Counted from the first letter of the stretch, positions 1 to 56,465 are shown. The stretch is DNA of 64,000 nt from Leptodactylus fallax (GCA_947044405.1 CAMRHE010000115.1:496001-560000); one strand, 5' to 3'. A program made the numbers and translations. The notes: generated by a model from the letters alone, not told the origin.

Positions 1-409
1 GTGTGCAGCAACCTAAGAACCATATACAAACGAAATGAACCATTACACCCCTAAAGGGTGTGAGACATACTACTGGCATAAACAAACAATATTTGTTAAA
101 TTAACCGTGGCTACAATTAACGGGGGAAGAAGTGCACCCACAGTGGTTGGTATACGGGGCACTGTCTTAAAGGTATGGATAATCACTAGGCTAGGAGATA
201 TACTATTCAACAGAGCCAGGTTCACATGAGTAAATGAGATACACCGGCGCCCCGGGGTTCGCCAGCCCAGGTAACTATAAGACTACAGGATACTATAATA
301 ACAGAACCGCACTTTTCATAAAACTACTTATGCAATAAACAAGAGCATCCCGTAATACATAAGTCCTTATGTATGGTCCGATCGGACCTCTCACCACACG
401 CCGTCAGGA

Positions 410-1282
410 TCATCGTCTCGGAGATCGAGGAAGAAGAGATAGCCAGTCCTCCACATCCCTCGGTGAAGTAAAGAAAAGGGACCTGCCGTCATGGACGACC
501 CGAAGACGTGCTGGGTAAATCATGGAGTATTGTATAGCCTTTTCTCTCAACCGCCTCTTAACGGCCACGAAGGATGCTCGGGTCTTCTGGAGAGCCGCCG
601 AGAAATCTGGAAACATGGCCACTGCTGCTCCGTTGTACTTAAGCTCGCCGGCCTGGCGCGCAGCCCGCAACGCCGTATCCCGATCCATGCTGTTAATCAG
701 ACGGGCCAACAAGGGTCGAGGAGGTGCGCCCTGAGGCGGCGGTTTAGCCGGAACCCTATGGGCCCGTTCCACTGCAAATATTGGTGAGAAGTGAGCCTCC
801 GGCAGGACATTTTTCAGCCACCCCTCCACAAAGGCCCGAGGATCTTCACCCTCCGCCCGCTCCGGCAGGCCCAGGATACGGAGGTTGTTTCGTCGCAATC
901 TATTCTCCAAGTCATCCGCACGCTGGGTCCACAAACTTGCAGCTCTCTCCAGCTCCTGGAGTTTGTCAGGAAGTGGGTTAACAGTGTCCTCTACCTGAGA
1001 GACCCGATCCTCCACCTCACACACCCTGCCTCGCAAGGTCTGAAAGTCCTGACGGAGCAGGCCCAGGTCGATTTTTACCTCCTCAATTTTCCCGGTCAGC
1101 GAGGAAGTGCCGGCATGGATCGCCTCCAGTAGCTGTCCAGTAACTTGCTTTAAAGTGGGCTCGGGGTCCTCCTCTGGAAGGGCAGGAGACGCTGCCTCAA
1201 GCGATGGTGATGTAGAAGAGGATGCTGCCCTGGAGAACCCCCTCAGGCGATCAGAGACAGAGGTTGATTGCGGGCGACTCAT
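410..1282 (-). CDS. L1-like LINE ORF1 protein, intact
   Basis: The open frame starts at an ATG at 1282 (MSRPQSTSVSDRLRG) and encodes 290 aa; the frame is open 45 codons further upstream, but this start has A at -3 and begins the recognisable protein. Residues about 60-130 form a coiled coil with heptads (VEDRVSQVEDTV, LPDKLQELERA). Then comes the RRM-like core RRNNLRILGLPE, and a C-terminal domain with RLRVVHDGRSLFFTSP. This is the L1 ORF1p architecture (Transposase_22 type): an RNA-binding trimer that coats LINE RNA. No stops or frameshifts interrupt it, so the copy may be young. ORF2 (endonuclease/reverse transcriptase) is not in the window and would lie left of position 1. Confidence 0.85.
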   Translation of the reverse strand: MSRPQSTSVSDRLRGFSRAASSSTSPSLEAASPALPEEDPEPTLKQVTGQLLEAIHAGTSSLTGKIEEVKIDLGLLRQDFQTLRGRVCEVEDRVSQVEDTVNPLPDKLQELERAASLWTQRADDLENRLRRNNLRILGLPERAEGEDPRAFVEGWLKNVLPEAHFSPIFAVERAHRVPAKPPPQGAPPRPLLARLINSMDRDTALRAARQAGELKYNGAAVAMFPDFSAALQKTRASFVAVKRRLREKAIQYSMIYPARLRVVHDGRSLFFTSPRDVEDWLSLLPRSPRR

Positions 1283-1449
1283 TTTAGAGAGTCGGCGGCC
1301 GCTCTTCCTGCGTTCCGTACGGGTGGATATGTTGGCAGAGGAGGAGGTGTGATTGTAGCAAGACCTGGCCGGCCCCAGAGGATTATAGACAAGGTCTCTG
1401 GCTAATAGCAGTTGCACAGTAGGAGCCTCTATGTCAGGCCACCAGGGCC

Positions 1450-1815
1450 AATAAGCCAGCCGAGGACAGACAGTAACTCAACAGTCCAATAGTATCGATG
1501 GCAACAGACTCTGGATTATAAGCGATGTCTCCAAGAGAGCCGTCAGCAGAGTAATGAAATAAATAGATTGCAGGAGGAACTAAGAGGGAACGGATGGCAA
1601 CTCAGCGATCCAATAGTGCCGATAGCAACAGTCACTGGATTATAAGTAAGGCCTCCAAGAAGGCCAGTAGCGAAGTGATGGAGTAGATAGATTGCCAGGA
1701 GGAACTAGAGGAGGACAGATGGTAACTCAACAGTCCAATAGCACATACAGCAACCGTCACTGGATTATAAGTAAAGCCTTCCAGAGAAGCAGTCAGCAGG
1801 ACGATAAATCGTACA
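1450..1815 (-). repeat. Three ~124-bp tandem monomers in the L1 5' UTR
   Basis: The phrase AACTCA...CCAATAG...CACTGGATTATAAG recurs with anchors at 1475, 1599 and 1724, giving periods of 124 and 125 bp. Each copy also carries TAGATTG, AGGAGGAACTA-like and gatgg-type landmarks. The copies have diverged by point changes and small indels. Tandem 5' monomers act as promoters in some L1 families, mouse for example; a promoter role here is inference. Confidence 0.75.
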
Positions 1816-2454
1816 GAGGCACACACCTTCAATGGGTCAGAGACAGTTGATGGCTTCCACAGATATTGCCTTGCACTACTGCCCAGAGGAGCCAGGGGAT
1901 GGTCCTATCGTGCCCAGCAGCAAGGAGGAGAGAGGAATGCCGGCTCCCAAACTTCCAGGCAGGGATAGAGGGAACCGTCAGAGATAGGCTCAGCTCGCCA
2001 GGAACGCCAGACTCAGCGCCCCCTCATCAGCAGTGGCCAAACCGGTCAGGGTTAAATGGCCGCCCGCCACGTGGAGAGAGGGGAGACCGCCGTCCGGGTG
2101 CCAGCAGGACCAGCGGCCCCAGCGGTGCCTGCACAGCCCAGGCCGGCCCACGAGCGCAGCCCCAGAACAGCAGCTCCACCCCAGCTCCAGGCCACAGCAG
2201 CGTGGGACAGAGCGGCTCCGGCAGCGGCGGTGGGAGTGTATGGCCGCCGGCCACGTGTAGCGATCACCGACTACTACCCAACGGAGAAGGACACCGGCAG
2301 AACGGGAGCTCTGGAACCAGGAGGAGGGCCTCAGAAGTGCGTTCCAGCGGACAGCGAACCCGGGCACCGGTAAGCAAGGATGGATTTCAGGATGGATGAG
2401 CGGCTCTAGCCGGGCTCCGCTCACATGCGACCGTCCATGTCGGGCGCTAGCCCC

Positions 2455-2710
2455 CCCCCAAACAAAAAACAAAAAAAAAAAAAAGGCCCCGGCCCCCCCG
2501 CCGGCCGGCATTAATAACCCCCCCATGGGGCGGCGGGGACCCCCCCCCCGGAAGGGGGGGGGAGGGGGGCGGGGGGGGGGGGGCGGGGGGGGGGGGGGGG
2601 GGGGGGGTAAAAAAAACACCGGGCGGGGGGGGGGGGGGGGGGGGGGAAAAAAGGGGGGGCCCCCCCCAATATATAAAATAAATTTAAAAAAAAAAAAAAA
2701 AAAAAAACCC
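2455..2710. repeat. Extreme homopolymer tract (poly-C/A/G runs)
   Basis: About 250 bp made almost only of C runs, A runs and long G runs (single G runs exceed 20), ending in about 20 A. The composition is unlike anything else in the window. It sits at the GC-rich 5' end of the L1. A biological low-complexity tract or a long-read consensus or gap-fill artefact are both possible. Confidence 0.8.
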
Positions 2711-2779
2711 CCCACTAATCGAAGGGGCGGGTTAAGAAAGGAAGTGGAGAGGGAAGGTGAAAAAACAAAAATCTTAGAT

Positions 2780-2965
2780 TATTCACATTGAGATAGCATC
2801 TCTTAGAAAGCCCTCAAATATCTCACCCACCACAGAAGTTAAACTTACTGGCCTATAGTTTCCAGGCTCACTTTTAGACACCTTTTTGAAAATTGGCACC
2901 AGATTTGCTATACGCCAATCATGTGGAACAGACCCAGTCATTACTGAATCCTTAAATATATAGTC
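2780..2965 (-). mobile_element. CR1-like LINE fragment (reverse transcriptase)
   Basis: Read on the minus strand, it translates to VPHDWRIANLVPIFKKVSK followed by EPGNYRPVSLTSVVGEIFE. This is the conserved N-terminal block of CR1-clade reverse transcriptase (DWRxANVxPxFKKG...NYRPVSLTS). Only about 60 codons are present. It is a dead fragment. Confidence 0.85.
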
Positions 2966-3529
2966 TTTGAAAAAAAAAAATTCCAGTAGCAGGGGGAAAA
3001 GGTGAGGATTGGCTATCTATTAAGGGGTGGAGGAGGCCATATTTTTTAAGTAACAATTTACAAGAGCTGTTAATGTCAGATGCCAATGGACCCAGCTATA
3101 AGAAACCGGAAGATTGATACAACCTATGGCAGCAGGTATGAGCACCAGAATATCTGAACTTTGTAATCATAGACATGTGTATTTTACCAGTAACGGATTT
3201 CCTAAACTACATGATAGCACCACTTGGTACCCTATTATACTACATATAGAAGAGTACTCTTGTTATCCATGACAATTCTGTCATAGGTGACTGGACAAAA
3301 GTGTAAGATAGTTGCTTATTATGGAGGAAAGCAGATTTTATTAAAATAAAATCCAAAAATGTTTAGCAGAATATAGAAAAGCATGTTATTTCACATTACA
3401 TTTGCAGGTTAGTGCCTATTCACACAGTGTTTCAGAGCCGTGTGCTTTTCTTTTTAATGGAAATTATGTGACTGTTTCTTTACATCCCATGTGTCCAATT
3501 TGTCTATTTGTCCAATGTGTCTATTTAAG
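2966..3529. other. Unassigned intergenic sequence
   Basis: AT-rich sequence between two LINE remnants. I see no coding potential, tandem repeat or terminal inverted repeat in it. Confidence 0.5.
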
Positions 3530-4680
3530 GTCAGTAGGTCATAAAGTCAGTTTTTATGTAGGCCTTCCTAATGAGGTGAGTCTTCAAGGTCTTCTTGAAG
3601 CTTATGATTATGAGGGACAGTTTTATGTTCATGGTAGTGAGTTCCAGAGTATGGTGGATGCACGGGATAAGTCTTGGAGGCGGTTGTGTGAAGAGCAGAT
3701 AAGAGCAGAGTGGAGAAGGAGATCTTGAAAGGATCAGCAAATACATGTGGGAAGGTAGCTGGAGATTAGGTCAGAGATGTAGAATGGGGACATGTTTGTG
3801 GGGCTTTCTATGTCACCGTTAACATTTTAAATTCTATTCGCTGGGCAATGGGTAGCCAGTGAAGGGATTGGCAGAAGGTAGTGGCTGATGAAAAACAGTG
3901 GGAGAGGTGTATTAAGTGAGTGGCAGAGTTTAGGGTGGACTGGAGGGGGGCAAGAGCATTTGCTAGGAGGCCATGGAAAAGAGTGTTACAGTGGTCCAAG
4001 CAGTAGATTATGATGGCATGGACTAGCATTTTTGCGGTTTCAGTGGTGAGGAAGGAGCAGATTCAATTAATGTTCTTGAGATGGATGCGGCAGGAGGTGT
4101 TGAGGGCTTGTATGTGTGGCTTAAAGCATAAGTTAGAGTGAAAGGTTATCCCAAGGAAACAGACTTGTGGGACTGGGGTAATTGTACTATTAACTTTGAT
4201 AGATGGGTCAGATAAAGGAGTTGTTCAAGGTGGGGCAAAGATGATGAACTCCTTTTTCTCCATGTTGAGTTTGAGAAAGTGGGAGTACAGGAAGGAGGCT
4301 ATGGCTGCTAGACACTCTGGAACTCTGGATAACAGAGCAGTAATATCTGGGCCAGAGAGATATATTTTTGTGTTGTTGGCGTAGCAATGGTATTGAAAAC
4401 CATGAGATTTTATGAGTTGGCCAAGCCTGAGGGTATAGATGTAGAACAGGAAGGGTCCCAGGACAGAGCCTTGGGGGACACCTACAGAAAGAGGGATTGG
4501 TGAATGTGCGGTTGCTGAGGTATGAGGAGATCCAGGAGAGGGCCAAGTCAGTGATGCCAAGGGATGAGAGAGTTTGTAACAAGAGGGAGTGGTTGACTGT
4601 GTCAAAGTTGGAGGAAAGGTCAAGGACGAAGAGAACAGAGTGGTGGTTTATTTTGTAAAAACAAATTAAAAGTAAGTCTG
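3530..4680 (-). mobile_element. L2-like LINE remnant (RT palm to 3' end)
   Basis: Minus-strand reading frames give [20 protein letters not shown] and then [16 protein letters not shown], the RT palm block, and further on DHCNTLFHGLLANALAPLQ and FCQSLHWLPIAQRIEFKML, the L2 C-terminal block. The catalytic YADD box reads YANN, which removes both metal-binding Asp residues, and the frame is broken between blocks. It is an inactive copy. The part below 3730 is probably LINE 3' sequence but has no diagnostic protein. Confidence 0.8.
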
Positions 4681-4916
4681 CATCAATTTAGTTTTTTATT
4701 TTTGACCCATCATTACTTGAACACTCAACCATGTATCTTCTTATTTTAAAATGTATCTTTTGGCTGTTTTTGTCTCCACACACCTCCTTATTTTACTAAG
4801 GAAAGAAAGACATAGTGTGGTATAGCTTCTACTGGTAAAAATAAAGGTTTCAGTTTTATTATACTTACAAAGACACTTTCAGTTCAGGCATATCAAACAG
4901 TGGAAAAACTATTTAA

Positions 4917-5100
4917 GGCTGAGACCCAATGCTGTGGAAACACAGCTTTTTTTGTTATAGATTTTTCTGCATATTTTTGAGCCAAAGCCAGGAATGGACT
5001 GAGCAGAAGGAGAAGTATAAGAGCTCCCTATATATTTCCCATTGAAGCCATTCTTAGAAAAATCTGCAACAAACAACATTGCGTTTCCCCAATGTTAGCC
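4917..5100. mobile_element. Harbinger-type MITE, 184 bp, TAA target duplication
   Basis: It begins GGCTGAGACCCAATGCTG, ends with the inverted counterpart (CCCCAATGTTAGCC), and is flanked by TAA at 4914-4916 and 5101-5103. The body is an imperfect palindrome (GAGCCAAAGCCAGG, then AGCCATTCTTAG-type arm) shared with the copies at 6275, 8980, 39937, 43770 and 62240. The 3-bp TWA duplication suggests PIF/Harbinger; the family name is inferred. Confidence 0.75.
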
Positions 5101-6274
5101 TAAAAATCCACATGAAACTGGTGCTAGTCTGCAGGCATCTGACACCTAAACCATGTAGTATACAGCTGTAACAGGTTTCTTCTAGGCTTGAGACATATAC
5201 GGTAGATGATGCTGGAAGTATAGTGCTCCATACATTGTATAGTGGTGGTGCCACAGCACTGCAGCTCAGATAATATTCTGCTTCATGCTCTGCCCAGAGG
5301 TGTAGTTATAGGGGGTACAGGTCCATATCCCACATAAAGTATACCACTATGGTATATGGAACAAGGCAGGTAGAGGTCGAGGTAGATTTTGCATTGGGGT
5401 CCAGGACCTTCAAGTTACACCTTTAGCTCTAACTCATATATAGTTTCCAGTGCAGTTGTATGCCTGGAACTTCTTATTGGAGCGGGGTTTGGGTGTTGAA
5501 CCCCCCACTGATGGATAGGCCAACAGTGTCAAAAATGCTGAACTACCCCATTATTTTAAGCAATATATTGCTAGAGGTTTTTTACAATTTTTTAGCCCTA
5601 CCACTGTCCCACAATCTGACCCATATTCCAGCCCACATTCTAGATCTTCCAATGGCCAGGAGCAGGGTGATAGTACTACCTCCAGAAACTTTGTGAACTT
5701 TTTTTTTTTCTTCTCATTTTCTTTCCTCCATGTTAATGTAATTTTTGCACCATATATGTGATTTGTTTAAATTATTTTCTTTATGGTTAAAAAAAAAATT
5801 CACATAATTTTTTTTAACGGAATAAAATGTCTCCTGTATTTCATTATTTTTTTGGGGGTGGAAAGAGGTGGTGGGGAAAGAGTTTCCATCTGTATCGGTC
5901 ATGATTAATTGCAAGATTAAGAAAACAGACTGAATATTCCATCTGTTGCATTTGGAACCTGAACATTTTTTTGTGCTTTTCAGTCATAAAATAAAAATGA
6001 TGCTGTTCCATTTTCATCAGTTACAGTCTTTCTGCGTCTAACCTTGCTGGGCTTTCTTTACAGGGTATGCATGAATACAGATCTTAGTTATTCAAACATT
6101 TACCCTTGAAAAAAATCCAACCTCATGTGATTGAAATCTAAGAATGTCAGTTGTTCTGATCCTTTATGGGTATGTTCACACAACATACTGAAATGCTGAA
6201 AATGTTGTTAAAGGGGTTGTCTGAAATTGGACAAAATGGGGATAAAGACCAGAGATGGTATAAAACAATCGAAA
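5101..6274. other. Unassigned intergenic sequence
   Basis: No gene recognised. The stretch at 5285-5420 (GAGGTGTAGTTATAGGGGGT) resembles the ends of a dispersed repeat also hinted at near 21245. A TTAAAGGGG-type T2 element end is at about 6209. The rest is AT-rich. Confidence 0.45.
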
Positions 6275-6478
6275 AAACGCCCCACGTGGCAGAAATGCAG
6301 CTTTTTTTGTTGCAGATTTTGTTGCAGTTCTTTGAGCCAAAGCCAAGAATGGCAACAAAAGGAATGGCAAATATATAGGACATGCTTATACTTCTACATT
6401 TTGCTCAATCCATTCCTGGCTTTGGTTCAAAAAACTGCAGCAGAAAGAGATGTAGTTCTGCAACATGGGGCCTCAGCC
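6275..6478. mobile_element. Harbinger-type MITE copy, left end decayed
   Basis: Same palindromic family as 4917-5100: CAGCTTTTTTTGTTGCAG, GAGCCAAAGCCAAG, and a right end CATGGGGCCTCAGCC followed by TTA (6479-6481). The left terminus is degraded. It seems to sit inside the remains of a T2-type element starting near 6209. Confidence 0.7.
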
Positions 6479-6757
6479 TTACTTATCTGTTAAATCTTCA
6501 GCACTCCAGGAATGTCTCTCCTTCCAAATTATACATAGGTCTTGGGCATGACAGACGTTACCACCATCAGCATAGTGTATGTTCATGAAGGTTACAGCAA
6601 TCATGCTCATTCTTCTGTCTCGAGAGTCTTCTCTCCTTTGACTGTCTGTGCTGTACAATCTGCTATAGACTGCCTCTCCATTGGCCTTTGAGATGCAGTT
6701 GCCGCCCATCTACTTTGCCCCATAGCAGCAGATATGCTGACTACGAGTTATGTTTAA

Positions 6758-7066
6758 AGGGAGTCTGTCACCAAAACCCAGCCCCACAGAAAGATTCAAG
6801 GTGACCGTAACTTAACGGTGTTGTTACCATATGAATCGCTGCCACCATTACTGAAATATCGCAATTTTGTCAATAAGCAAAAGAGCTTTTTGGCGTTGCC
6901 ATTGCTCCAAAGAGTTAAGTGGTATGCAACTAAGGTATGCTCACTTGCATATTGACAGACACAACGATATCTCAGCAATGAAGGAAACAATGTTGGATTC
7001 ACGTTACCCTAACCTATCTATTTACAGGGCTGGGTTGATATGCTGGGTTCTGGTGACAGATTCTCT
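6758..7066. mobile_element. T2/Kolobok-type MITE, 309 bp, TTAA target duplication
   Basis: TTAA at 6754-6757 and 7067-7070 flank inverted termini AGGGAGTCTGTCACC and GGTGACAGATTCTCT. The TTAAAGGRR-like end fits the T2 family described in Xenopus (TTAA-duplicating). It has no transposase and is non-autonomous. Confidence 0.8.
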
Positions 7067-7070
7067 TTAA

Positions 7071-7779
7071 GAGTTAAAAAGTTAACTCAATGCCATGAGA
7101 ATTTAGGCTAGGGTTACACAAAGCCTTTGCTCACGTGACATAAAGTAGTATACAAGTCACACAACCCAAAAAAACACATGCTGTAGCTTGTTGACGGGTG
7201 ACAATTTTAGAGGTAGGAGATGGCTATTTATGACAGACAAAATTGCCGACATGTCGGATAGAACGTCTGTTCTGGCAAAGATACACTCAGCCTGAGACCT
7301 TATATTCAACAGTTTAATATTTTTAGCAACTGCCATGTCGTGGTCCTTTTATGTTGTATGTCGCTATGTGATCACATTGGCGATCATTAGATGTGATGTC
7401 ATAGTGTGACATTACAATCTCCATGTTGGGTGTGTAGTCCGAGCCATATTGATTAGTATTGTTGGAATGTCACATGCAGTTTCTGTGACAGTTTTTACTG
7501 CAGTTTTTTTTTTTTTTTTTTTTTTTAGGAGTAAAAGATACCCCACATACCACAAAAACTGCATAAATGAACACTTAGGTCTTGGGCACATGCCTTATGG
7601 CTTGGCACAAGTTCTGCTGTGTTTCTACTATACCCCAACATGCTTTTGATTTCATATGGAAAGTTTTTAACTGTTGGATTCAGTTCTATTTCCTATGACT
7701 TTTTTCCCCATGTAGAACCCCTGAGATCCTAACAGCATCATAAACAAGTATAACACAATATAGATGAAAAGACTAGGTA
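7071..7779. other. Unassigned sequence 3' of RASSF2
   Basis: Intergenic, with a T run at about 7506-7526 and no open frame I can support. It lies just beyond the inferred RASSF2 poly(A) site. Confidence 0.5.
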
Positions 7780-7797
7780 TATTTTACTGCAAAGTGC

Positions 7798-7803
7798 TTT
7801 ATT
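7798..7803 (-). promoter_or_regulatory. Candidate RASSF2 polyadenylation signal
   Basis: The minus strand reads AATAAA here, about 2.1 kb after the stop codon, followed within 60 nt by GT-rich sequence. It is the most distal of at least three AATAAA hexamers after the stop, and its use is inferred. Confidence 0.45.
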
Positions 7804-8979
7804 CCAAAGGGAAAGGGCATTGGGCAAGTAAATCAGCATTCCCTGCTGCAAAAATTCACATTTGTTAGATAGAAAACCACACGGACATGACATATACCTG
7901 TAACTCAGAAGCTCAGCACATATAGTTCAGCAATGTTACAAAACACAAAACATTTGTCGATGCATCAACGCACAGGTCCATTACACACCCCATACCCCTT
8001 ACCTAAATACAACATCATCTATCTGGTAACATGTCTGTAAAGACTTACTATAATATCTAGTGCTCCAACAGGTGCCAGCAGTGACCCCCAAATTGCCCTG
8101 GTATCTCTAGTTATCATTTTTGCTTATAATGGAGATGACATGCCAGGGCCCCAGAATAGGAGTAAAGTTTTGGGGCCCTTATGCCACTGGGATTAGTCAC
8201 TAGGACTGTTATGGCAGAAGCCTTGCAGTGCTACACGTAATACCTGGTTTATTCCCTTGCATGGAGATTATAAGTACCCTCCCCAGGGTTGGTATCAGGA
8301 CCTTCACTGCTACATACACTAGATTTTTTTTGTGCTTTTCTTTTTGCATAATTTAAAAGGTTTTTTATACCTTTGGAGAAATTAATAAAATTGCTTAAAA
8401 GGTATTTCCATAGCATTGTGTTATCCAAGTAGTCACTCCCAGGAGGAACATGAACAGACTAAAAATAAAGCAGAAACTCACTGCAAAAGGTCTGTTTGGA
8501 TTAAATGTTGGAGCATCTTTTCTCAGAACTCTGCCTCTGTTATTCCTCCTGGAAATGTATGACTACATAGACTAGTTGTTACACTGCCCAATGCAGTCAG
8601 TACTGCCAATGCAAATGACTGCAAAAGGACACGGCCTATTGACAAGTGGAATGGTAATGCCTAGTTGTGAATTTATTGATACAGTACATTTCCAAGAGGA
8701 ATAACAGAGGATCAGCACAATGCAGAGTTCTAATAAAAGGGCTTGAGCATTGTTATTTCACTGGAAATGCAAGAATTTGGTAAAACAGACATTTAAGGAA
8801 AGTTATGTGGTCCCTTTAAAGGAACTATAAATAATTCCATTTTACATTCTGTAAAGAACCACCCATGATGAGTCTGCACCTTAAATACTGTAATGAGTCG
8901 ATTTCATCATAATGACAAAAGCAAAATTTGAATTACACCTTGTGCTTTTAAACTGGAAAGTTAAAAAAAGTCACCTTAA

Positions 8980-9188
8980 GGCTGAGGCCGCTGCTCAACG
9001 CTGCTTTTTTTGTTACAGATTTGGCTGCTTTTTTGCTCCAAAGTCAGCAATGGCTTGAAAAGGAATGGGAAATCTATAGGAAGTACGTAAATGTCTCCCT
9101 TCCCGTCTCACTCTTGGCTTTGGCTCAAAAAACCTCAGCAAAATCTGCAACAAAAAAAGCAACTTTTCTGCAACGCGGGGCCTTAGCC
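8980..9188. mobile_element. Harbinger-type MITE inside the RASSF2 3' UTR, 209 bp
   Basis: GGCTGAGGCC at the left and GGGGCCTTAGCC at the right, flanked by TAA at 8977-8979 and 9189-9191. The two halves are inverted relative to each other (GCTCCAAAGTCAGCAATGG against CACTCTTGGCTTTGGCTC). If the 3' UTR extends to 7780, this hairpin would be transcribed in the RASSF2 mRNA. Confidence 0.8.
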
Positions 9189-9911
9189 TAAGGGGTAATC
9201 TGGTACATGCAGGTTAGTCCCTATCCACAGGATAGAGGAGAACTGATCAGATGTAGTACTAGGTCGCACATGTGCACTGTTGCTGTTTATAATGGCAGTC
9301 CAATAGAAGTCAATGAAGCAGCAGCATGCACATACAGGACACACAGGACCCCTGCCATCAGTGGTAGTCTTAGCGGTCTCATCCACACCGATCAGCCAGG
9401 TATTCCCTATGCTGTGTATAGAGGATAACTTGTAATAACTGGAATACGTCTTTGAGTATTATAATTACCCATAAGCTTTTGCTACAGGCTATAACAATAG
9501 GGATAGGAAGCCATTGGTTCCACATACATTCAAATGGTTTATACAAACCTTTCCATAATTTAGTCAAATATTTTTTTCAGCATAGGAAAACTTGGTCCAT
9601 TTCTATATTGCTACTGGCCTAAGGAAAACATGGCGCCCCCTAAGTATTCTATTCTATCCCTAATGTAAGTGATAGGAGTTCTCCTTTACATACATTATAC
9701 ATGGGTCACCTACTCTAGCCTAGAATTGATGTACTACTCCCTGGTGGTCTTATAATACAGTGCGGTTCCCTGGCAGTAGGAAAGTTAAGCTGAATGTAAC
9801 GTCAATAATATTAAATATCTTAGTTGGCTCCTTCCTTGGTGTAAGGCCAAGCACAGGAAGGATCGGGTGCATTTGATCTCAGCTCATTCACAAATAACAA
9901 TGGTGTGGGGT

Positions 9912-54976
<45,065 letters not shown>

Positions 54977-55245
54977 GTGTTCATCCCTTGGTCTATGGGA
55001 GGGAGAGCCTGAAAGAGAAGTATCAGGTAGTAAGTAACGTTCTGTGAGTAATATTATTCAGGTCAGGAACATTCGTCATTATAGGGCAGTAATGTCACAT
55101 CTCATAAGTGACCCCAAGATCTCCACTAGTTTAGATTATATTATGTACATGTGTCGGCTACATATACATAACAATGATCACTAAACAATATTCAGTATGA
55201 AATAAAATATCACCACAGCCATATTTGTTAATTTGTTATAGTATA

Positions 55246-55248
55246 TAC

Positions 55249-55292
<44 letters not shown>
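55246..55292. repeat. (TA)n microsatellite
   Basis: About 18 TA repeats after CTGTACA, in the RASSF2 5' flank. Confidence 0.95.
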
Positions 55293-55296
<4 letters not shown>

Positions 55297-55319
55297 AAAG
55301 GGGGGGCACGCTGAGTAAA

Positions 55320-55990
55320 CATGGACTTTAAGTCAGTGAACCTATGCATTTGTCACCAAAAGGTGTTTCATTTAAGGAGGTCGAGATTGGAAGGATGGGT
55401 TTCACAGATGCTTTGTCCAATACATAAAGGCACACAAAGCCTGGTTGCTGACAAGTCTGTTCTCACCAATAAAGTGGATTACATTCAGAACTGTTTATAT
55501 TCTCCATAAGGAGCACAATGGTAATCTTGAAAGAGATGAGAAAGGATCCCAGGGTAACAGCAAAATACCTACTAAAGAAGAAAGTGTAGAAACCTCTGTT
55601 CATGTGTCCACTATTAGGACGCTGAACAAGAATGGTGTTCATGGCAAGTCAACGTGTCTCAGGTTTGCCAAGTCTACCTGGATGTTCTGCATTGTAACTG
55701 GAAAAATGTTCTATGTTCAGATGAGACAAAAGTGGAACTTTTTAGCACAAATGCACAATGGTATGTTTGGAAGTAAATGCATAAAGTGCATACCAACACC
55801 ACAACAGTATCCAAACTGTAAAGCATGGTGGAGGGAACATCATGACGTGGGACTGTTTTGCTGCCTCATGGCCAGGGCATCTTGTGGTCACCGAGGGAAC
55901 AACAAATTCTAAGGTATAACAAAATATTTTACAGAAGCATGCAAGGGCTGCAGTCTATGACCTCAAACTGAAGAGATGGTGACCATCTAG
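55320..55990 (+). pseudogene. Highly decayed Tc1-like transposase remnant
   Basis: Plus-strand fragments in shifting frames: VSTIRTLNKNGVHGK (an HTH-end block), FYVQMRQKWNFLAQMHN (SDETKVELF block out of frame), HGGGNIMTWDCFAAS (GGSIMVWGCF block) and LQKHARAAVYDLKLKRW. There are no terminal repeats I can identify. The oldest-looking Tc1 trace in the window. Confidence 0.65.
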
Positions 55991-56080
55991 TGACTGAATG
56001 CACACAAGCAAATCAACTAAAGCACAGTTGATAAAAAAAAATATGTGTTTAGAATAGCTAAATTAGAGCCCTGATCTCAA

Positions 56081-56465
56081 AGGGATTGTTACAAGTTTTG
56101 CAGCTGTCCTGATAGGATAATGGAAACCATATGATGATTGGTGGGGTACTGATAGCTGGGACCCGCACTGATTCAGAGAACAGCTGTCTGGTTCCCCTCT
56201 CCTGATGAAGCAACAGGCAGAGAATTTGTCCTACTGTTCATATAGAAAAGGAATGGAGTCACAGGATGCATGGTCTATCAGGATACAGGAACTGGACCCC
56301 ATTCTCAGAAATAGGCCAAGCATGCGCCCTGCTGCTCCCATAGAAAATGAATGGATCAGCAGAGTGCATGCTTGGCCTGTTGCTCCATAAGGTTGGGGGA
56401 ATCAGACCTGCTCTCAGAATCGGTGAGGGACCCATGGGATAACTTCAAAACTTGGTACAACTTCT
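56081..56465. mobile_element. T2-type MITE, ~385 bp
   Basis: TCAA then AGGGATTGTTACAAGTTTTG at the left; CAAAACTTGGTACAACTTCT then TTAA (56466-56469) at the right. The interior shows inverted pairs (GGCCAAGCATGCGCCCTGCT against AGAGTGCATGCTTGGCC). Confidence 0.75.

Larger units (their letters stand above)
1..2460 (-). mobile_element. L1-like LINE, 5' half (5' UTR, ORF1, inter-ORF spacer)
   Basis: From high to low coordinates on the minus strand: a GC-rich start near 2455-2396, a 5' UTR with tandem monomers, ORF1 (1282-410), then about 400 bp of spacer without long ORFs running off the window. I see no ORF2 start, so the element continues to the left. The right boundary is uncertain because it merges with a homopolymer tract. 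Confidence 0.7.
7780..9911 (-). other. Probable RASSF2 3' UTR
   Basis: The sequence 3' of the TAG has no open frame of note. It includes a 209-bp MITE (8980-9188) and ends near a distal AATAAA. The extent is inferred from the poly(A) signal and the GT-rich minus-strand sequence after it (about 7770-7715). Other AATAAA copies on the same strand (8672-8677, 8248-8253) could give shorter forms. Confidence 0.45.

Noticed and set aside
1990..2791. Open frames on both strands rich in Gly, Pro, Lys or Phe
   Set aside because: They arise from the homopolymer tract and the GC-rich L1 leader. No domain or start signal supports them.
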